DNA of 10,051 bases from Leptolinea sp. UBA5366. Lineage in GTDB: Bacteria; Chloroflexota; Anaerolineae; Anaerolineales; Anaerolineaceae. The notes beneath the pieces were generated by a model. It saw only the letters and a list, made by a program, of their open reading frames with translations, was not told the DNA's origin and searched no databases. Of the stretch, positions 6,588 through 10,051 are shown piece by piece (the first letter of the stretch is position 1; each line of letters opens with the position of its first letter). The stretch covers positions 13,153 to 23,203 of the forward strand of contig DHPK01000034.1 in NCBI GenBank assembly GCA_002407845.1, written 5' to 3'. The position numbers were made by a program, and so were the translations under genes.

Positions 6588-7561
6588 GGCATGATCTGAG
6601 CAGCCCCGCCGGGGCGCGAGCTGATAACATTTTGAACGCCGGAAAGCTGCAGGAGCCGGCTTTGAATTTCGTCCGCAACTGCCGATGGGCAGAGAACATG
6701 AACATTTGGTCCAGCATCAAGCGTAAAAAAGCAGGGCAATCCTTCCGCCCGCCAGTCAGCAACAGCGTTCATGATGGTCAAGGATGATGGCGCCCAATAG
6801 AACAGCGGCGGATTTTGGGTCATCATAACCGCGTGCATCATGGTGCTGTCGCGCTCGCTCACTTCAGCCAGCCTGTCAAAATTCCTGTGCAGAATCGCAT
6901 TGCGGCATTCGACCAGCCGCTCCGGCGCACTTTCGACGCGCGCCTGTTGATAGGGGCTGGTTGCTGCGCCTGAATGACCAGCGGTTGACCCCACTTTTTT
7001 ATGTTCAGTTGAAACGATCGCGATCAGGTCGGTCAGCTGCCAGCTGGCGGGGGACGCGATGGAGACTGCGATGGACGTTTCATCCGAATCTCCCTGAATC
7101 CATTCGCAAAATCCTGCCGGGATCGATCGGCAGGCGGAACCCGAGCCCAGCCGCGCTAGCCGTGATAATTCCGGCTCTGACAGGTTTACTCCGGCTGCTG
7201 CACTGCCCGCCAATGCCAGCGCAGCAAAAGCCGCAGCTGATGAGGCGATGCCGGCACCGATTGGGAAGTTGCTGACGCTCTCGATTTCAGCATAGCGTTT
7301 TTCGTCAGCCAATCCGCGAACCTGATCCATGAAACGACTGACTCTGGAGAGCGCCTCTCCTTTTAAGAAGGAACCGTTCACGGAGATTCGATCTTCGCTG
7401 AGACCGGAGCTGAATTGGACGCTCGTCCGGGTTGTCAGATCGCCCAAATTCATGGAGATTGACCCGTTTTGCGGCAGCCGCAGCGCGTCATTCTGGTTGC
7501 CCCAATATTTTATGAAAGCAATGTTTGGATGGGCGACCGCAGTCGCGGAAGATTGGCTCAT
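6584..7561 (-). CDS. mvaD: Mevalonate diphosphate (or mevalonate phosphate) decarboxylase
   Basis: This GHMP-fold enzyme performs the ATP-driven decarboxylation of the mevalonate pathway, giving isopentenyl diphosphate (or isopentenyl phosphate in the alternative pathway). The 325-residue protein shows PNIAFIKYWGN (12-22), NGSISMNL (32-39), the ATP-binding NFPIGAGIASSAAAF (98-112), GSGSACRS (139-146) with the catalytic Arg145, and FTLDAGPNVHVL with the catalytic Asp282. The usual Lys of KYWGK is Asn22 here. Chloroflexota and archaeal relatives include enzymes that use mevalonate 5-phosphate (shown for Roseiflexus castenholzii and Haloferax volcanii), so monophosphate as substrate is a real alternative. 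The ATG at 7559-7561 has no ribosome site at normal distance (AAGGA lies about 16 nt upstream), but no other start fits the family N-terminus. No other mevalonate gene is present. The transporter gene downstream overlaps by 4 nt. Confidence 0.92.
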   Translation of the reverse strand: MSQSSATAVAHPNIAFIKYWGNQNDALRLPQNGSISMNLGDLTTRTSVQFSSGLSEDRISVNGSFLKGEALSRVSRFMDQVRGLADEKRYAEIESVSNFPIGAGIASSAAAFAALALAGSAAAGVNLSEPELSRLARLGSGSACRSIPAGFCEWIQGDSDETSIAVSIASPASWQLTDLIAIVSTEHKKVGSTAGHSGAATSPYQQARVESAPERLVECRNAILHRNFDRLAEVSERDSTMMHAVMMTQNPPLFYWAPSSLTIMNAVADWRAEGLPCFFTLDAGPNVHVLCPSAVADEIQSRLLQLSGVQNVISSRPGGAAQIMP

Positions 7562-7672
7562 ATTGATTAAGACGGATTCCTTATAGAAATAAATTCGGTT
7601 AAGTTGGTTCAGTTATCTATTTTGTGTAATTCAAGTTTAGACAGCTATGACGGTGTGTTCTGTCAAATTTAC
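7562..7672 (-). promoter_or_regulatory. Gap upstream of mvaD with a weak candidate promoter
   Basis: This 111-nt gap separates the 70-residue protein from mvaD. On the minus strand it contains a perfect TTGACA (7661-7666) followed after a long 19-nt spacer by TCTAAA (7636-7641, 4 of 6 matches to TATAAT). An imperfect inverted repeat TTTGACAG…CTGTCTAAA coincides with the two boxes. No terminator hairpin with a T-run is visible, so mvaD may also be read from the upstream gene. Confidence 0.25.
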
Positions 7673-7885
7673 TTAATCTTCATTCAGAACATCGAGGAGC
7701 TTTTTCGAAATCTTGAGCGCCTGGTCGCGGGTGATGTAGATATTGGTTTCGCCAGCGTAAAAAATTTTCTCGTCCTCAGGGCAGGTTTCTGTGAACTGCA
7801 GGCAGATATCGTCTTCGAACTCAGAATCTTCCTTGTCGAGGAAAATTTCCAGCATCAGGCTTTCATCCAATAGTCGAATAGCCAT
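7673..7885 (-). CDS. Small acidic protein of unknown function (70 residues)
   Basis: I do not recognise a named family. The start is well supported: AAGGAG (7892-7897) lies 6 nt before the ATG at 7883-7885, and a TATAAT lies a further 25 nt upstream. The 70-residue product is strongly acidic (19 Asp/Glu against 7 Lys/Arg). It has no signal peptide or membrane segment and two cysteines (28 and 35) in an acidic stretch C-L-Q-F-T-E-T-C-P-E-D-E-K. Residues 5-31 look like alternating beta strands, followed by N-I-Y-I-T-R-D-Q-A (48-56) and a C-terminal amphipathic helix (53-68) that could be an interaction surface. It is probably a soluble cytoplasmic protein. It lies divergent from gcvH and 111 nt upstream of mvaD; neither neighbour explains it. 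Confidence 0.8.
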   Translation of the reverse strand: MAIRLLDESLMLEIFLDKEDSEFEDDICLQFTETCPEDEKIFYAGETNIYITRDQALKISKKLLDVLNED

Positions 7886-8070
7886 ATTTCTCTCCTTCTC
7901 TTAAAACGGACTTCTTGACTTAATTATACTCAATCAGCCCGATCAGATTTCGAATGACCGGCTGGTGCGGGAAGATGCGGCAATTCAACTTTTAAGGCTG
8001 CGGTCAAACGTGTTCCCAAGATTTTCTTTCCCTCGTATAATAAGAGAAATTGAACAGTCGGAGGATCAAA
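7886..8070. promoter_or_regulatory. Divergent intergenic region between the small protein gene and gcvH
   Basis: This 185-nt region holds the leader and -10 box (TATAAT on the minus strand, 7923-7928, no good -35 at normal spacing) of the small acidic protein gene and the promoter and leader of gcvH. I looked for a glycine riboswitch and a T-box and found neither. The gcvH leader is only about 20 nt long, too short for either. No palindrome stands out. Confidence 0.6.
8013..8041 (+). promoter_or_regulatory. gcvH-gcvPA-gcvPB promoter
   Basis: TTCCCA (8013-8018, 4 of 6 matches to TTGACA) and a perfect TATAAT (8036-8041) are separated by 17 nt. Transcription would begin near 8048, leaving a leader of about 22 nt that contains the gcvH ribosome site GGAGG (8060-8064). 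Confidence 0.7.
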
Positions 8071-8460
8071 ATGAAAATTATTCCAGAATTTTTATATTCC
8101 AAAAATGACGAATGGGTTGAAATAAAAGGAAATTCAGCCACAATTGGAATTTCAGACTATGCCCAGAATGCCCTCTCAGACATCGTGTTTCTTGAGATTA
8201 TCGCATCCGTCGGGGATCAGGTTACTGCCGGAGACAACATCGCCACGGTCGAGTCTGTCAAAGCTGCTTCGGATGTTTACACGCCGGTGACCGGAAAAAT
8301 CTCAGCGGTCAACGATGGTGTTACAGATGCGCCCGAGACTATCAACCAGGATCCTTTCGGCGGGGCATGGTTTGTAAAACTGACGAGTGACTCCGGTTTT
8401 GACACTTCCGATCTGATGAATGCAGAGCAGTATCAGCAATACTGCGACGAAAGAGGCTGA
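8071..8460 (+). CDS. gcvH: Glycine cleavage system H protein
   Basis: GcvH is the lipoyl carrier that shuttles the aminomethyl group from the P-protein to the T-protein and electrons to the L-protein. The 129-residue product has the typical ESVKAASDVYTPVTG segment, in which Lys64 is the lipoylation site, followed by a GKISAVND turn. An N-terminal I-I-P-E-F-L-Y-S-K-N-D-E-W-V matches the family start. I chose the ATG at 8071, 6 nt after GGAGG (8060-8064). A TTG at 8050 would add seven residues but would place the ribosome site inside the coding sequence. Length is normal for bacterial H proteins. gcvPA follows after 3 nt, so this is the first gene of a gcvH-gcvPA-gcvPB operon; gcvT, often first in such operons, does not precede it. 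Confidence 0.97.
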   Translation: MKIIPEFLYSKNDEWVEIKGNSATIGISDYAQNALSDIVFLEIIASVGDQVTAGDNIATVESVKAASDVYTPVTGKISAVNDGVTDAPETINQDPFGGAWFVKLTSDSGFDTSDLMNAEQYQQYCDERG

Positions 8461-8463
8461 TTT

Positions 8464-9828
8464 ATGTATATTCCGCATACAGACGCTGAGCGCGAAAGTA
8501 TGTTGGCTGCGATCGGGAAAAAAGAGCTGTCAGAACTGTTTGAAGCGATTCCGGCAGATTATCGATTTCCTGACTTGAATCTGCAGCCGGGACTGTCTGA
8601 ACCGGAAGCCGCTGCCTTGCTGGATGAGTTGGCACAGGCAAATCTTTCGCTCGATCGGGCAGTCTGCTTCACGGGAGCCGGTGCGTACAATCACTATATT
8701 CCGGCTGCGGTAGACGCTTTGGTCAGCCAATCAAACTTTTTCACAGCCTATACCCCCTACCAACCGGAAATTTCTCAGGGAACGCTGCAAGGCGTCTTTG
8801 AGTTTCAGAGTTTGATTGCGCGGCTGACAGGCATGGATACAGCCAACGCATCCCATTATGACGGCGCGACAGCCTGTGCGGAAGCCGGCATCATGGCATA
8901 TCATCATTTCCGCGGCAAGCGAAAACGCATTATCACTTCTCCGGGTCTCCATCCGCATTATCGGGCAGTCATGGAGACCTATTTGAATGATTTTGACGGC
9001 ATGACGGTCGAGACGCCTGAATTGGAATCGCTGTCTGATGCCGCTCCGCAGCCTCTCTCTGAGCTGATTGATCAGGACACCGCGCTGGTCGTGGTTCAAT
9101 ACCCTGACTTTTTTGGCCAGATTCATGATTTCACCGCACTGGCTGAAGAAGTTCATCAGCAAGGCGCGCTGTTGTGCATTTGTGTGAACCCGACAGCGCT
9201 CGGTCTGCTGAAAACTCCCGGTGAAATGGGTGCTGATATCGTGACCGGCGAAGGACAGCCTCTGGGGATTCCGCTTTCATTTGGCGGGCCTTATCTGGGA
9301 TTGTTCGCCGCTCGGAAAGAGCTGGTTCGGAAAATTTCCGGAAGAATTGTCGGGGAAACCGTTGACAACCGCGGCCAGCGCGGCTATGTGCTGACCCTGA
9401 CTGCGCGCGAGCAGCATATCCGCCGCGAGAAAGCCACTTCGAACATCTGCTCCAATCAGGGGCTGAACGCGCTGACAGCCGCGGTCTATCTATCGCTGCT
9501 TGGCAAAGACGGGCTGAAGACAGTCGCCCGGCAGTGTTATGACAAAACGCACTACGCAGCAAAGAAGCTCGGCAAACTCAAAGGGTTCAAGGTGCTCAAC
9601 CCCGGTCCGTTTTTCCATGAATTTGTGCTGGTCTGTCCGGAATCTCCCTCGATACTCAATGAACATTTGCTTGAGCATGAAATTCTGGGCGGTTATGATC
9701 TGTCCGAAGATTTTCCTGCGCTTGGGAATGCCATGTTAATCGCTGTGACCGAAACGATCAGCAAAGAGGATATCGATTCGCTTTGCGAAATACTGACAGA
9801 AGGGAGCGGCCATCATGGATCACACTGA
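8464..9828 (+). CDS. gcvPA: Glycine dehydrogenase (decarboxylating) subunit 1
   Basis: This is the N-terminal half of the split P-protein, the PLP-dependent enzyme that decarboxylates glycine and passes the aminomethyl group to lipoyl-GcvH. The 454-residue protein begins MYIPHTDAERESML and carries GAGAYNHYIPA (71-81), TAYTPYQPEISQG (94-106), YDGATA (132-137) and SFGGPYLGLFAAR near 270-285, all hallmarks of GcvPA. The PLP-binding lysine lies in subunit 2, as expected. Length fits the family (about 440-460). The start has AGAGG, 7 nt upstream, inside the end of gcvH. Its 3' end overlaps the start of gcvPB by 14 nt, so the two subunits, which form a 2+2 tetramer, are translated together. Split P-proteins occur in Bacillota, Thermotogota, Chloroflexota and archaea, while proteobacteria and plants have one fused chain. 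Confidence 0.97.
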   Translation: MYIPHTDAERESMLAAIGKKELSELFEAIPADYRFPDLNLQPGLSEPEAAALLDELAQANLSLDRAVCFTGAGAYNHYIPAAVDALVSQSNFFTAYTPYQPEISQGTLQGVFEFQSLIARLTGMDTANASHYDGATACAEAGIMAYHHFRGKRKRIITSPGLHPHYRAVMETYLNDFDGMTVETPELESLSDAAPQPLSELIDQDTALVVVQYPDFFGQIHDFTALAEEVHQQGALLCICVNPTALGLLKTPGEMGADIVTGEGQPLGIPLSFGGPYLGLFAARKELVRKISGRIVGETVDNRGQRGYVLTLTAREQHIRREKATSNICSNQGLNALTAAVYLSLLGKDGLKTVARQCYDKTHYAAKKLGKLKGFKVLNPGPFFHEFVLVCPESPSILNEHLLEHEILGGYDLSEDFPALGNAMLIAVTETISKEDIDSLCEILTEGSGHHGSH

Positions 9829-10051
9829 GAAGACGATTTTTGAACTTTCTTCTGCTGGACGAAAAGGGTTCCAGTTTGCGCAGTCGGACGTGCCCGCAGC
9901 TGCGATCCCTGAGGAGTTACTGCGCGCGGAGCTGCCGCTGCCGGAATTATCCGAGCTGGACGTTGTGCGCCATTATTCGCATCTGGCAGCACTCAACTAT
10001 TCCGTTGACAGCGGCTTTTATCCGCTGGGCTCCTGCACGATGAAATACAAC
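9815..10051 (+). CDS. gcvPB: Glycine dehydrogenase (decarboxylating) subunit 2, N-terminal part
   Basis: Seventy-nine codons are visible before the right edge; the rest, including the PLP-binding lysine, lies outside. The product starts MDHTEKTIFELSSAGRKG. It then has V-V-R-H-Y-S-H-L-A-A-L-N-Y-S-V-D-S-G-F-Y (50-69) and PLGSCTMKYN (70-79), the highly conserved GcvPB N-terminus. The ATG (9815-9817) is 8 nt after GGGAG and overlaps the 3' end of gcvPA by 14 nt in another frame, which points to coupled translation of the two subunits. Confidence 0.96.
   Translation, partial: MDHTEKTIFELSSAGRKGFQFAQSDVPAAAIPEELLRAELPLPELSELDVVRHYSHLAALNYSVDSGFYPLGSCTMKYN

Noticed and set aside
7886..8070. Glycine riboswitch or T-box upstream of gcvH
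   Set aside because: The promoter leaves a leader of only about 22 nt, and neither the paired-aptamer core nor a terminator/antiterminator hairpin is present.
8050..8070. TTG start for gcvH adding seven residues
   Set aside because: It would put the strong GGAGG ribosome site inside the gene; the ATG at 8071 matches the family N-terminus and has ideal spacing.
8731..9562. Two minus-strand open frames of 143 codons each opposite gcvPA
   Set aside because: They are antisense to an unmistakable GcvPA, Arg/Cys-rich without domains, overlap each other, and have no supporting ribosome site or promoter.
1..10051. CRISPR array, insertion sequence, prophage, toxin-antitoxin or defence genes
   Set aside because: No regularly spaced repeats, transposase or integrase motifs, or terminal inverted repeats with target duplications are visible; all long frames are explained by housekeeping genes.
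1..10051. tRNA or rRNA genes
   Set aside because: The intergenic spaces are short and contain no TTCGANNC T-loop with matching acceptor arms and no rRNA-like conserved stretches.

Overview
The window comes from an AT/GC-balanced bacterial chromosome with ordinary housekeeping genes packed closely together. Every complete gene reads through without a frameshift. I see no insertion sequence, prophage, CRISPR array, rRNA or tRNA. The lineage is inferred, not proven. The combination of a split glycine decarboxylase (gcvPA + gcvPB), DegV-family lipid-binding protein, carbamate kinase and a mevalonate-pathway decarboxylase points to a monoderm-type anaerobe. The decarboxylase has the variant KYWGN (instead of KYWGK) and an NGSISMNL segment, and DegV carries TTSQ and HISSxLSGT segments. 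Together these lean towards Chloroflexota (Anaerolineae-like), with Bacillota as the alternative.

Left part, minus strand (1-4403), in transcription order: mutL (mismatch repair endonuclease/ATPase), a degV/fakB-like fatty-acid-binding protein, a rho-independent terminator, tilS (tRNA-Ile lysidine synthase), and the N-terminal part of a YjlB-like cupin that runs off the left edge. mutL has its own promoter with a perfect inverted repeat over the -35/spacer. The degV terminator lies directly against the tilS start codon.

Middle part, minus strand (4561-7885): a 70-residue acidic protein of unknown function, mvaD (mevalonate (di)phosphate decarboxylase), an AEC-family transporter translationally coupled to mvaD by an ATGA overlap, then arcC (carbamate kinase). 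arcC has its own promoter, a 17-bp GntR/FadR-like palindrome at the predicted transcription start, and a strong terminator.

Right part, plus strand (8013-10051): a divergent promoter drives gcvH, gcvPA and gcvPB (cut by the right edge). These encode the lipoyl carrier and both subunits of the P-protein of the glycine cleavage system. gcvT is not in the visible part and there is no glycine riboswitch.

I do not find a convincing new multi-gene system. The most interesting points are regulatory (the operator-like palindromes at arcC and mutL, and the terminator abutting tilS), the atypical mvaD coupled to a transporter, and the small acidic orphan protein.
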